NCBI RefSeq assembly: GCF_032362555.1
Contig: NC_083535.1
Span: 4,278,001 to 4,342,000, forward strand
DNA from: Amyelois transitella
Taxonomy: Eukaryota; Arthropoda; Insecta; Lepidoptera; Pyralidae
Reading direction: 5' to 3'
Length of the DNA stretch: 64,000 bases
Part shown: positions 14,148 to 25,084 of the stretch, one piece after another
How positions within the stretch are numbered: the stretch's first letter is position 1
Layout of the letters: each line of letters opens with the position of its first letter
Made by a program: the position numbers and the translations under genes
Notes under the pieces: model-generated
Told to the model about the DNA's origin: nothing
The model's database searches: none
What the model saw: the letters and a program-made list of their open reading frames with translations, nothing else

Positions 14148-14165
14148 CCTAAGGTGTTATTTGAA
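14148..14165 (-). other. ago: 5' UTR and splice acceptor in front of the archipelago start codon
   Basis: On the minus strand a long T-run followed by CAG (14167-14166) precedes 18 bases of leader and the ATG at 14147. This indicates a separate non-coding first exon further to the right, which I could not locate. The in-frame TAA in the leader fixes the start codon for this transcript form; FBXW7 genes in other animals have alternative first exons, so others may exist. Confidence 0.6.
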
Positions 14166-16490
14166 CTGAAAAAAAAAACAAATATATTAAACAAATATAA
14201 TATGAAGAAACATGTTAGAAATCATGAGGTCAGGAATTAAAGACACCATTATGCATTTATTTCTACTTACACTTTTTGTAGTAAATTTATTGCGGCATTA
14301 GCAGGTTAACTAAAACAATTAAAATATTTATTAACTATTAGAAACCACAACGTGAAACTTATCATGGATGTAATAGGAAGACGTTATTGTCATGGTTATT
14401 ATTTTTTCAAATTATTCAGGAGTTGCATGAAGAGTTATGTATGTGAACAAAGCTAAAGAAATATTCAGAGATAAGCTGAACCTACCCCTCCGGGAAAAGG
14501 CGTGATTCTATTTATGTATGTATTCAAGACCAATTTCAATTATTTGAACGCTAGATATTCAAAACAATGTTTGATATCAACAAGAAACATGTTTACACAA
14601 CATATTAAAATATCATATATAAAGCATTTATTTTCATGACTGTAATTTACTTAATATTACATCATAAGAAGATAACCAACAAATCAGAATGGTTTATTCG
14701 AAATAATAACTGAGGATTATGATGATTATGAGGACTATGGTCTGAGGGGATATAGGGAAATAAAAAAAAGAACCAACTTAATACGTATGTTTTATTATTA
14801 GGTATTAAACTGTACGATCGCGTTCATATCTGCAGTCATAGTTTTAAAATTCTTACGGGTTAAAATAGCGTGCACTGTGGTTCCACTAGATACACACACA
14901 CATGCATATTTAAAAAGAATAAATATTCCAACTGAATACGGTCTTTAATACCAATGATTACTAAGTAAAACAGTTTATTATTCTATGACATATAACAAAA
15001 GAGAAAGAGACGGTAATCAACGATGGCCGAACTGGGCCCGATAATTGTCGATCGAGATATCGTCGGTCTCTCATTATTTGCATAAGATTTGCCTATAGAG
15101 GGAAGCCTGCGACTGCCAGACTTATATCATTTCAATGAGGTTGAAAGTTTGTCTGCACACGACCCTAACATAGGTAGTGGTTCTTTTGAAAGTTATTGGG
15201 TAGCAATTTTATTACTTCGTGTGAGCAAGTGAGATCTAAGATATATGAAATAAACTTGCTTGCTCACACTCGCTTGTTCTAGTTACTAGCGTTACTTGGA
15301 TTCCGAAGTTATTCAAGGATTTTTTTTTTTGTCTATTTTAGTGTTACTGACAATTTTTAATGTTTCAAGGTGCCATTTGAACTAATTAACTGACTGACTA
15401 ACTAACTAACTGATATCTAAGAATTACAATACCTGTGTCTTCAAACACGGAATTCAGCAAGAAATATTAAACAAGAGGGAGCAAAATAAAACATTCAATA
15501 ATTAAAATTAGTAAATTTTATTGAAACAGTTTACCTATAGTTTTATTTACATATTGATGATTATATAAAGCTATATGTACATATATAGTATATTACACTA
15601 ATTGTATCATCCACTTATGACCTGTTATTAAGGTTACAGCTTAATTATTCGTTTTCATAAAGAAAACATATTGAAGCTGTCCTTAAAATACTATCTAAGT
15701 AATTAGTACTTATAATATAAATTGGCAGAACCTTTGACGCACTATATGGACTCGATGCACAGGGCAGTTGTCTTGCACAATTGATCACTTGATCCAACAG
15801 TTATTACCTGGCTTTTCTTCGCATTACATCGATTCATCCAATAAAATGCTATAACTTTATAAATTAAAAGAAAAAAGAAACTACAATGTTTTTGCAGTAC
15901 AATCGAGCGAAAAAAGAATATATGAAGGTAATAATGATTTTGTTGTATTCTTTTAAAAGTGTAGGTTCCTGCACCTTCCATGCAAGTATTTATGAAAACT
16001 TAAATATAACATAGTACAAACAGCTCTAACAGCACACGAAGTTGAACACATGAGAGAACTGCGCTTGGTTTAGAAATTTCCTGTCGTCCTATTGGAGAAT
16101 GACAGTCGTACGACTAAGTGTCGAAGCAATGATATGAGATAACGGTGATAAAAAATCAAATTTTTTAAATGTTTTACCTAGCTTTGATTATGTTAGTCGT
16201 GTTCCTATTGATACTTATATTTTTTTAAAGGTTTAAAGAGTAAAATTTTAGTCCTATAACTTTATAAAAATCTATGCATCTGGGATTTTTAACTAAACGG
16301 CTTGTCTAGTGCCTAATTAAACAAGTCTGATAAGTCTTCTAAACTAAATCTTTCCAATGTCTCTGGATAATTACACAAAGGTCGCTATAATCTGTTTATT
16401 TAACGTTATATAACCTGTTGATTGAAATATAAAAATTTAAATAAAAATGTTGTGTTTAACTGTACCTTTCTTATGTTGGAAAGTAGTAAA
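14166..16490. other. Region upstream of archipelago with no coding gene recognised
   Basis: It should contain the promoter and untranslated first exon of archipelago. A short LINE tail lies at 14485-14530. A block at 15000-15130 is less AT-rich. An imperfect inverted repeat around the motif GTGTGAGCAAG is seen at about 15219-15275. Nothing else could be assigned. Confidence 0.4.
14485..14530 (+). mobile_element. LINE 3' end fragment
   Basis: CTACCCCTCCGGGAAAAGG followed by CGTGATTCTATTTATGTATGTAT matches the 3' end of the better preserved copy at 51640-51860. Confidence 0.55.
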
Positions 16491-16539
16491 ACAATAGAAT
16501 CGACTTTATGAGAATACAATTATAAGCGGATCGACGTCA

Positions 16540-17060
16540 TGAGAATGCAAACATGGATGGATCGACGTTGTGCGAAATCGACGTCCAGCTAATACACCTT
16601 GTTGGCATATCATCAATCGGATAAATACACCTCACAGTTGGTAACATGGTTTCTTGCAGCACTTGCACATAATGAGCAGCTGTAGCGCGTCCTGCTATCC
16701 ACACCTGTTTCCCAGGTCCAGCAGCACTCATTCAGCCCCACATATTTACAGATATGTGTCCAGACTCCATATTTGGCACAATATTTTTTTCTTCATACCG
16801 AGTTACATTTCTTCGCCATAAATGAAGCCTGCCGTGTTGTGATGAAATAAATGACCTTTTCGTCCGTAAATATCCCTTTTTTCCAGTCAAAATCCAAATA
16901 CTGCCGAGCAAATTCTAAACATTTTTGCTTATTTATTTCGGATAAATACGGCTTTCTTTCTGGCTGTCTGTGGTGTAGTCCCTCACGGTGCAAACTCGAC
17001 GAACAGTAACCACTGATGTGTCGAACTGTTCCGCAAATATTTTGGTCAGTATGAAGCCAT
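16540..17060 (-). pseudogene. Broken Tc1/mariner-type transposase
   Basis: Minus-strand pieces in different frames resemble a Tc1-like transposase in the right order: a helix-turn-helix-like piece (FAEQFDTSVVTVRRV), then GLHHRQPERKPYLSE, then the catalytic region with DWKKGIFTDEK (first Asp of the DDE/D triad), then IVPNMESGHISVNMWG and AAGPGKQVWIAGR. Several frameshifts and stops separate the pieces and the last catalytic segment is not recognisable, so it cannot be active. Inverted terminal repeats were not found. Confidence 0.7.
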
Positions 17061-17253
17061 TATTTTTGTACTGTCCCACCATGGATCTCCGCTGTGTGGA
17101 GTATTGCTGTGTTGATTATCGTTGTTATTTGTGTGAATGTGTGAGTGATAGCAGCTGTGCAAGCTATAAAGTTTTGAGAACTATGACTGCAACTATGAAC
17201 GCGACCGTACATTTACAAATTATGTATTTGAGCCATTGGCAATTATTTTCAAC

Positions 17254-17490
17254 TTAATTTAACTTTTCTAGTGTGTCGTCAGTTTGATTCAAAGTAACAT
17301 AGCGCCTTAAATCATTTACTGCTGATAATGCCTGTGCGTGTGACATAATCAGAGTTGACTCATCCTCTTGATCATTATCACTTCCAGCCTCTTCTTGTAT
17401 GTTATTCACATTTTCAATAAGATCTTCAATTGATTGAATTTCGTACGATGCCACATTATCATCAATGGAAGAATATCCACAGAGGTAATA
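17254..17490 (-). pseudogene. Transposase C-terminal fragment, pogo/Tigger-like
   Basis: An open minus-strand stretch of about 75 codons encodes an acidic tail (EEAGSDNDQEDES) followed by ALSAVNDLRRYVTL and ends in a stop. This arrangement resembles the C-terminus of pogo/Tigger transposases, where an acidic stretch precedes a short helical segment. The catalytic core is missing. It could instead be an unrelated domesticated fragment. Confidence 0.35.
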
Positions 17491-18307
17491 TGTGTTTTGG
17501 CCATTAGGGTGTATTAAATGGGATGATGGATTGTATTAAGCATTAATGAATATATGAAAATATGTCTCAAATTACAGGGACTGAAGCAAAATGGCGTATT
17601 ATGCGAGAAAAGGTTTTAAGGTGATCATAATTAACGGTTTCTACTGTAGTAGATTTCAAATAAAAAAGGTAAACAACTTATTGTTATTTGGCAGTATTGT
17701 TTTTACAATTAAATTATTTAATCAAGTTAAATAAGTAATATAAACTCTTTCTAAAATTACCAACATTGGAGCATCACCTAAAGTTTAAATCAACTATTGA
17801 TTTCATAACTACCCCCAATGAGGCTATGGCCTATACATTTATTAGTTATAGATCAAGATCATGTGTTAATAACCATGCAACATGCTGTGATAACGCAGGT
17901 AGATTTTACATACTGAGACTCATATTGCCACAGGAGATGAAATGTTGAAATATGCTCATACTAAAAAATATAAAGAAAATATAGTTTGAAGTAATCTATT
18001 TTATTAACTAACGCAATTAAATCTATAAATGATTTTATTTGAACCTATAATTATCAAAAAAGGAAAATTCAATGGTACCTACAAAACGTAAGCTTAGTTT
18101 GTTGACATTTCTTTTTCATTATTTACTCGAAAGAATTATATTCTCAATTCTAACCTAAAAATAAACTTACATGTATCCAGCAAGTAGCCAGAATATCAGC
18201 ATCTTTATGACTTTAGAATAGTAAACTTCTATATAACCTTAAAATTATGTATAGCCACTTACACACTAGGGTCACTTGTTGCAATTATTGATTTAATTCC
18301 TACTCAC

Positions 18308-18565
18308 AACAAAACACATGCAGCAAGCATTGCACTTAGAAGTGCCAAAGACTGAGTTTACTTTAATATGTCCACCAGTGCACATTCCACAATGTTTTAT
18401 CTGAAATGGTCCATGTTTCACTTTACACAGAGCCAATGTCATATCCAAGGCCAACCCAATCATATGTTTCAAACTTCCGTTTATGATTAAAAATACACAA
18501 TTTATAACAACCAATAATGCATTACAAATTACAAACTTGGAACCGATGACATGATCGACAATTTC
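18308..18565 (-). CDS. Candidate exon of an unrecognised membrane or secreted Cys-rich protein
   Basis: An 86-codon open stretch lies exactly between a plausible acceptor (CTTCCTGCTATTAG on the minus strand) and a donor (GTT|GTGAGT), phase 0 at both ends. It encodes a long hydrophobic segment (residues about 11-30), then a tail with seven Cys spaced C-x10-C-x2-C-x15-C-x2-CC-x-C, with motifs HCGMCTGG and CNACC. I do not recognise the family. About 90 bases further on, minus strand, ATGCTGATATTCTGG... encodes MLIFWLLAGY before a GTAAGT donor; it could be a following exon or an independent signal-peptide start. No other exons could be linked, so this may be a decayed gene or chance. Confidence 0.35.
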
Positions 18566-19461
18566 CTAATAGCAGGAAGTTTAATCACATGTTCTTATTG
18601 GAAATCCTCTTTACGTTAAAAAAAAACAACCACTACAAAAGATCCACTAGCGTGAGAATATTTTTTGCAGCGCAAGGATTCACATGCATACCTACTTACA
18701 AAAAAAAGCACAGACAATTTTCTCACAATTTTATGGCGAAATTCGTCTGACCTTTGCATAATTGCAACGCAGCTTGACGACTGGGATGGCCCAGCAAATG
18801 ACCTATTTTAACTAGGACTAGCTCGATGCGCAGAAACGCATTTTGAGCTGAATAGCTCTGCCTGGGACGTTGGAAGGATAGGTAGAAAACATAAAAAGTG
18901 GGATGAGTTGAAAACTAATTGCGTACACTTCATTTGAGACTCTGATGACAAGTTTAAAAGTTCTTACCTTAGTTTGTGCTAGACTGATATTAATTATCAT
19001 TGGTTTTGCTTAGTTTGCTAGTATTACTAACATAATGAAAATTGGATATCAAATAAAAAACTTATAAGCAATGTGCATGCATCACTCTCTCATTGACTTC
19101 ACTTCACGATGGTTGGTATGGTGTTGCTGTTGTCAGCCATCAAATCAACAATGTTGCCAATATAACAAATATGACATTCGCTAAATTATAAAATAAACCA
19201 TAGACTAACCATAGATCTATGTGGGCTAACTTCAGTTCCTTTTGTTCTTTCACGTGTTATTGATATAATTATACAATTATCAATATTGGCTATGTCTACC
19301 CCGCAAAGAATACAGACGTGACGTATTATTACGATATTGTTCGTATCATTGATGTCCGTCGTCTCCTGAAAGTTCTCGCTCCTTTGCCTTCTTGTTCACG
19401 AACTTAGACAAGGCGTATGGCGTACAATTTCTCCTAGGTACTTTTTTAAATTTCAGTTCTC

Positions 19462-19720
19462 TTTTGTATTGGTGCCGTGTGGTTCCCGGCACCAATACAA
19501 AAAAGAATAGGACCACTCCATCTTTTTCTCATGGATGTCGTAAAAGGCGACTAAAGGATAGGTTTACAAACTTGGGATTCTTTTTTAGGCGATGGGCTGG
19601 CAACCTGTCACTATTTGAGGTTCAATTCTATCATTAAGCCAAATAGCTGAACTATTGGCTATTGGCTCTGTCTACCCCGCAAAGGATATAGACGTGACCA
19701 TATGTATGTATTTATGTATG
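19462..19720 (+). mobile_element. TATG-tailed short repeat, near full length
   Basis: It runs from GTGTGGTTCCCGGCACC through ATGTCGTAAAAGGCGAC, AACTTGGGATTCTT, AACCTGTCACTATTTGA and CTCTGTCTACCCCGC to GGATATAGACGTGA plus ATGTATG repeats. Copies with the same block order occur many times in this window on both strands. There is no coding capacity, so it is a non-autonomous element; its class (SINE or Helitron-like) is not settled by the sequence. Confidence 0.75.
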
Positions 19721-20055
19721 TATTACTCTTTTTTAAATTTCAGCAAATTTCGCAATTTCTTGAATAACCTTGTTTTGAATAAAGTTGACATGTTGAGCAG
19801 TTGAGTCATGGAAGATAGAGCGATTAGCATCATAATAGGACATGTGACAAGGTTATGACCCAAGAGTCTTATAAACAGGCAGTAAAATACGGACGGACCC
19901 TAGCGTGGGTGTATTTTGCTGCCGGCTGGAGTCCAACCATGAATAAAAAACATTTTGCATAAAAATTGTCAAATACTTATTAAATTTGAAACATTATATT
20001 CTTTACCAATGGAATCACAAAACGAATTACATAGGTACTAAGTACTTTTGTATAT

Positions 20056-21401
20056 TTACCATTGCGACAATAAATCAAAATCCGTAAGCCTTTGCATGAC
20101 AAAACCGCGCTTCTTTGGTTTCTTCTTTGATTCCGTTTGTTTTTCATCTTCTTGTGATTTTTCGTCTTTTTTGTTTTTCTTAGGTTTCTTTGTTTCAGTC
20201 TCCTTTATTTTTTGCATCTCGCATTCCATATCAAAAGGACATTGGTCAGCTGGGTAAATAGGCATCATAATGACAGGAACATAATTTGATTTACCGCCAG
20301 TTTTCTAAAAATATTTTTATCTATATTTGTAGAAATAATTTCATACAATTAAAACGTGGAAGGGTGTTTGTTTGTTCGTCTTTTCCGTTAGTTAAAACCA
20401 CTAAACAAATCTCCAGTGTGGAAAACGGAGAAGGACAAAAGGTCGAAGCTTTACACGCGAGCGGAGCTGCGCCTTACCTATATTGTAAGGACTGAGTATT
20501 AAGCCAAAAATTTTATTACTCTAGGTACGTACAGGGAAAGAATTTGTATTTTGGTTTGTAACAAATGTACTCATAACTACAGGATCGATTTTGATGATAT
20601 TTGGCACAAAGACAGACAAAACTACAACAAACATACTAAAAGGTTACTTTTTCTGGATAAATATGTTCTTTATCCTCCAAAATATGAGTTTATACCTGAC
20701 TTTCTGCAGCACATTGAACACAGTAACTCTGAGCAGCAGACAAAGCTTTAGAATTAGTCAGATGCTGTACTACGGCTCTAAGCCGCTCCTCATCCAAATT
20801 TTCTGGTTTACTGTTTTCCCACTTTCCGTCGGGATTCATTTGTACCAAAACCGGTGCTGACATTCCTAAAGCGTCAAACCCTGGCTTTGCTAGTGGTCTA
20901 CAATAAATATAATATTTAATTATGAACAATATTTTCTACAAATTTGTACCTACGTTTAGGTCCCCAAAATAGCAGTAGTAATTTGGTATAATAACATAAC
21001 AATTGCAAGAAGTATATTAAAGCGTAACGATAAGACAAGCGTTCCCCAGCGGATCTACCAATATAAAACAAAACGTGCCGGTAATTTCCTTTCCCGCGGG
21101 AATTTCGGGAAGTCCTCTGTAAGTGCACCTCGGTTTAGCATGTAGGTTACTTAATGTGGTCTACATTAAGTAACCTACATGCTAAACCTTAATTTCCAGA
21201 ATCTGAAGGCTGTAAGTTGTCTGATTGTAAGTCTGAAGTCAATAACAGAAGAGTTAAACATATTTAATAATACTTTATGCATGAAACTAGCAATGTACAA
21301 CTAGTATCTAATGTAATTTATGTATATTTTCTAGAAAGAAGTTTAATCTCAATATTTACTTACACATTAGCGAGTTTAGATATAAGTTCCTTTTCAGCCA
21401 T
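20056..21401 (-). CDS. Unrecognised 162-residue protein, DFDLLSQW family member 1
   Basis: Three exons, 21401-21364, 20897-20696 and 20304-20056, join in phase to 489 nt. All introns have GT..AG ends, and the ATG has A at -3 and G at +4. No signal peptide or membrane segment is visible. The protein has a helical, charged middle (residues 40-65), a CxxC pair at Cys72/Cys75, a hydrophobic stretch with prolines (YVPVIMMPIYP), QCP at 101-103, a very Lys/Glu-rich linker (about 110-148) and ends KRGFVMQRLTDFDLLSQW. The last eight residues are identical to the end of the neighbouring gene at 22459-25084, written mostly with different synonymous codons. I do not know the family or function. The charged tail and Cys pair would fit a cytoplasmic or nuclear adaptor, but that is a guess. 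Confidence 0.83.
21132..21188. repeat. Perfect 26-bp inverted repeat with a 5-base loop
   Basis: Arms 21132-21157 and 21163-21188 are exact reverse complements around the loop GGTCT. It lies in the first intron (20898-21363) of the gene at 20056-21401, so the transcript should fold into a 57-nt hairpin. No element family was recognised in it. Confidence 0.97.
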
Positions 21402-22458
21402 AGTTATTATTTATTTCTAATTATAAAATGAAAATTTAATTTCGAATAAAAATATTTATGTTGTTTTCGACAAAAATTTACATGAAACGAGAATTTTGAA
21501 ATATTCCAGAGATAATTTTATGTTTGACGGTTTGAAGAAACAGAAAAAATCTGATTTTGCTATAAAGAGGTAATTTATCTCATTCAAGTTGGTTCTATTT
21601 GTTACTTTTATTGTTTTGGAAAAAAGTAGGATGAAAATTTGGAAAAAAAATTACGTCTAAAATTCTACTAAAAATTTAATACCTACTGAAAGATAAGGCT
21701 AAATTATTAGCAGCCCGCCACATAAGTTATGCAAAATTCTACCCCGTGTAAATTTATGTATGAAAAATTGCTTCTGCGTATCCCGGATGGGTCAAATTCT
21801 ATGGTCTACCTACTTATATGAGGGGTGCTAATAAGTAGGTATATTTCTAAGCAAACTGTTAAGATTTTTAGGTAGGTACACGTAATTTTGATAGGCAGGT
21901 ATTAAAAACAAAGAGCTTGGAACTATGCGCAGCAGCTCTTAGGGTGCCTAGTGTTCCATCGTGAGGTTTTACCATGTAATAACATTGAAAAGAACCATTC
22001 AACCACAACACATCTTTGGGTTTTTGGCACTATGGTTTTAGAGTCTCAGGAGCAAGTCTCATCACTCAAAATAATTCCAATGGTTAAATCGAGATGGCGC
22101 TAGTTTTTTACTCTCATCACTCCTAGATGGCGCTAGTTGTTCGATGAGCCCAAATAGTCTGGATCACCCAAACATGATTTTGCCTAACATAAGTAAAACA
22201 AAATCTTAAAATATGTTGTTTATTTTATCACCTTTTAATTTATACAACATTGCAAAGAATTTATAAGGTTTATGTTTCACATAACACTAGATGTACACAA
22301 ATTAATAAATTAGTTGCTATAAAAAAGTTTTGTGAAGGAATCTTCCTCGATAAAAAAAGTCGGTTAGCCTCCACATGGACGTAGGCGCCAACCCCGTCAA
22401 CCACGGTATAAGTATGTTGTTGCTTGTAGGGGATTTCCCTACAAGGAAGTTAGTTATG

Positions 22459-25084
22459 CTACCATTGAGATAGTAAGTCAAAATCTGTGTGCCGGCTCAG
22501 TAACCAAGGTTTCGGCTTGTTTGTTGGTCCCCCGCCTGGTTTTGGTCCGCCTCTCTTCTCCTGTGTCGGTTTCTTGCAAGAATGCCAGATGAATCTGTAA
22601 AAAAATGTTGTTGAATAAGAAGTGTATCATATCATACTTATCACCATGCTTACTACATCACGTCTGCTTTTAGATTTATCGAAAGTGACAACAATCACAT
22701 CCTAGTGTAAGTCCGATTGCGTTTTTTCTCCAGATAAAATGCTGGCAAAACGTCCCGATTAATCTCGTTCTCCTGGCGTTATTTCCGGTTGGGTTGCGTC
22801 AATTCACGATCATGTTTTGGGAAGTTAGGTTTTAGGAAGCGATTTCCGTCTGACTTCCGTAACCTTTGCAGAAGAACCTAACCAATATTATACAAACTTA
22901 ATGGTCTTAATGTGATATTTTCCTCACGATGTTTTTTTTCACTGTAAGCAATTATAAATAGGTACTCAAATAACTCAAAGTGATTGTCTGTGGTTTGATT
23001 TGAATCTGTGCTTTTTGTTCTACCTGCAATGTTCGACAATCACGCTTCAAAATTCAATTTCACTTGAAAAATGTATACGTAGTACTGGCTAAGTACTGGT
23101 GACTGATTTTTACCTTGGGGTCTTCACAGTCGTGTTGTGAACTGGACACTGGAACTCCCAGTCTGGGAGCTGGAGAATGTAAATGATTTCCTCGTTCTCG
23201 TCTGATTCTTTCTTCTTCTCTGCCTCTGATTTGGCATATGGCTGAAAGCAATATATAAGTACTTACTTATTATATAGCGACATGTGCGGTGTAGTTTCCA
23301 TGAAGAGTGGAATGGGACATCTCTGTATTACAAATGGATTAAAGGATTTGAGTTTAATAAAAAACGAATAATCTTGCTTGCGTTCCCACTGGAATTTCGG
23401 AAAATCCTTAGCATGCCATAATTATGTTAGCTCGATCTGTCCAGAAGTTAGAGCTGTGTTTTGATAGATCAGTCAGTCAATTGGTCATCTTTGCGTTTCA
23501 ATTATATATAGATAATGGAGTCTGTTTGTGTCTACTGAAACAATTTTTATAAAATTTGATAGGCATGGAATTCTGTCATTTGCAATTTTGTATTGTCATT
23601 CATATCCAATGCAATCATTTATCGCCAAATAAAATTCGCCGGGTAAAGCTGTTAGGGTTAAATGTATGTAGATAAACCTTAGATTATACGACCTAAGTAT
23701 TCCTGTTTTATTAGATGTCAAAATTAATTTTATATTTAATTATGTTTATCATATTTATACGAGTACTATACCTGTATAAAATACCGCCAGGAAAAAATAC
23801 TAGTAAGCTTTAAATAGATTGGGCCACAAAGAAACTCACGAAAACACTAGGTGCCGATATTGCTTCACTTGGGTCAAGGGTTCCGTCCAAAATTTGCTGG
23901 TTAATTTTGTATTTTCTGGCCAGGTTGAAATTCTGCGCATCCTCTTGGGTCATGGGGAACGTGATGAGGGGTCGCCTAAAGTACACAAAAACTACATAAG
24001 TATAAGCGACAAATAAAAACGTCGTAAAATGCCCGTAAAATTGCGGTAAAGGTTTTTTTCAGCAAAGCGTACTCTTGGTTGAATTCTGCTATTTGTTTCA
24101 ACGACAACAGAGGTTCACCACAAAGGGCATAAAACTGAAAATTTGGCGAATATTTTCGTCGGTCGGTTGTCCATCTGACGCCGCAATGGAAAATTTTGGA
24201 CTTCATCTTGCAAGACGGCCACAAGTAGGCAAAATGTTCTTGTCACCTTTTCTGGAAACTGCTCGGCAACGTAGGTACTAATTCTATAAACAACTAATCT
24301 AAAACCTAAAACCAGAATCACCTGAAAGGGTCCAAATATAGCGGCCTGGGTGCCAATTTAAAGTTCTTCTTAATATAGTCTTCATCGAGAAATTGGAAGC
24401 CTCCTCGGGATGACGTGGCAGCCGAAGCGGGCCGGGGCTTTCCTGTGCCCGCTTTTCCAGGGGTCGCTCCATCCCGGGGTACGAGGCAGATCAAGGGCAA
24501 GCTAGCGCTTGGGGCGCCGCCGGCTGCGCCACTACATGTGCAGCAACTGAGAAGAAGAAGCAAGCTTTAATGATAGAATTAAAATTCAAATAGTGACAGG
24601 TTGCTAGCCCATCGTCTACAAGAAGAATCCCGAGTTTATTAGCATTTCCCTTAATAGTTTCTGTCGACATCCATGGGCAAGATATGGAGTTCTGTTCTTA
24701 AGTGCCAGGAACCACGAGACACGGCATGTCGTGAAAAAAACCAAATTACTTTTTTTTTACAATTGCGTCTCAAAGGGAGCTTCCATCGCGTGTTAATAAC
24801 AAGGCAGAATACTGGCAAACTCTACGTGTGCAGCAACTGCAAGTAGACCAAAATCGTAATTCTTTTCATTAGAAATAACACCGATTGCACTAGTTTGAAA
24901 GTATGGCTGTGGGAAGTAGAGTGTATTCATGGTATTATACCAGGAGTAGTTGGTATTCGACGGGCTTGTCGATGAAGTTCTGAAATAGGATGTGTATTGT
25001 CCAGTATCTTGTATGTAGGTAAGCTGATTGTGCTAGTTAAGTTTCTAACTAAGTAAAGATGAAAAGCAGTCATTACCTTGCCAT
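22459..25084 (-). CDS. Unrecognised 223-residue protein, DFDLLSQW family member 2
   Basis: Six exons, 25084-25077, 24979-24941, 24546-24322, 23975-23840, 23241-23114 and 22594-22459, join in phase to 672 nt. The first coding exon is only 8 nt and the second 39 nt, so the start (AAACATGG) is the least certain part. The protein begins with a Ser/Thr-rich segment, then CCCTC at 16-20, a PLICLVPRDG stretch, Gly/Pro/Ala-rich sequence, a well-ordered-looking middle (about 70-135: FLDEDYIKKNFKLAP, RPLITFPMTQEDAQNF), a K/E-rich patch, IIYILQLPDWEFQCP (155-169), a basic Gly/Pro linker and the end SRHTDFDLLSQW. It shares the QCP motif, linker type and exact C-terminus with the gene just downstream. The family is not recognised. 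Introns carry repeat insertions and a decayed copy of exon 3. Confidence 0.8.
22780..23050 (-). mobile_element. SINE-like repeat ('CGTGAGGAAA' family) in an intron
   Basis: Minus-strand ATCGTGAGGAAAATATC and a following CTTTGCAGAAGAACC...block resemble other members of the family at 47205, 48545 and 62085. It lies in the intron 22595-23113 and is decayed, so its edges are approximate. Confidence 0.5.
24570..24740 (-). mobile_element. TATG-tailed short repeat inserted in an intron
   Basis: Reverse-complement blocks of the family are visible in order (AGTGACAGGTTGCTAGCCCAT, AAGAATCCC, GACATCCATGG, AGGAACCAC). It lies between exon 3 of the gene at 22459-25084 and a degenerate copy of that exon at 24780-24839. 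The 3' part with the TATG tail is absent. Confidence 0.65.
24775..24839 (-). pseudogene. Relic duplicate of exon 3 of the 223-residue gene
   Basis: The acceptor and first bases of exon 3 (24549-24532) recur at 24839-24822 with 17 of 18 bases identical. Further matches in the same order follow, including an AGGCAGA block and a TCCATC block on the plus strand. In exon 3's frame it starts CCT and later reads LLLTRDG, comparable with LICLVPRDG, then hits TGA. A stretch of about 25 bases present in exon 3 is missing. Confidence 0.6.

Noticed and set aside
23976..24321. Overlapping minus-strand ORFs of 68-82 codons
   Set aside because: They lie inside intron 3 of the 223-residue gene (23976-24321), cross its splice sites, and show no recognisable domain.
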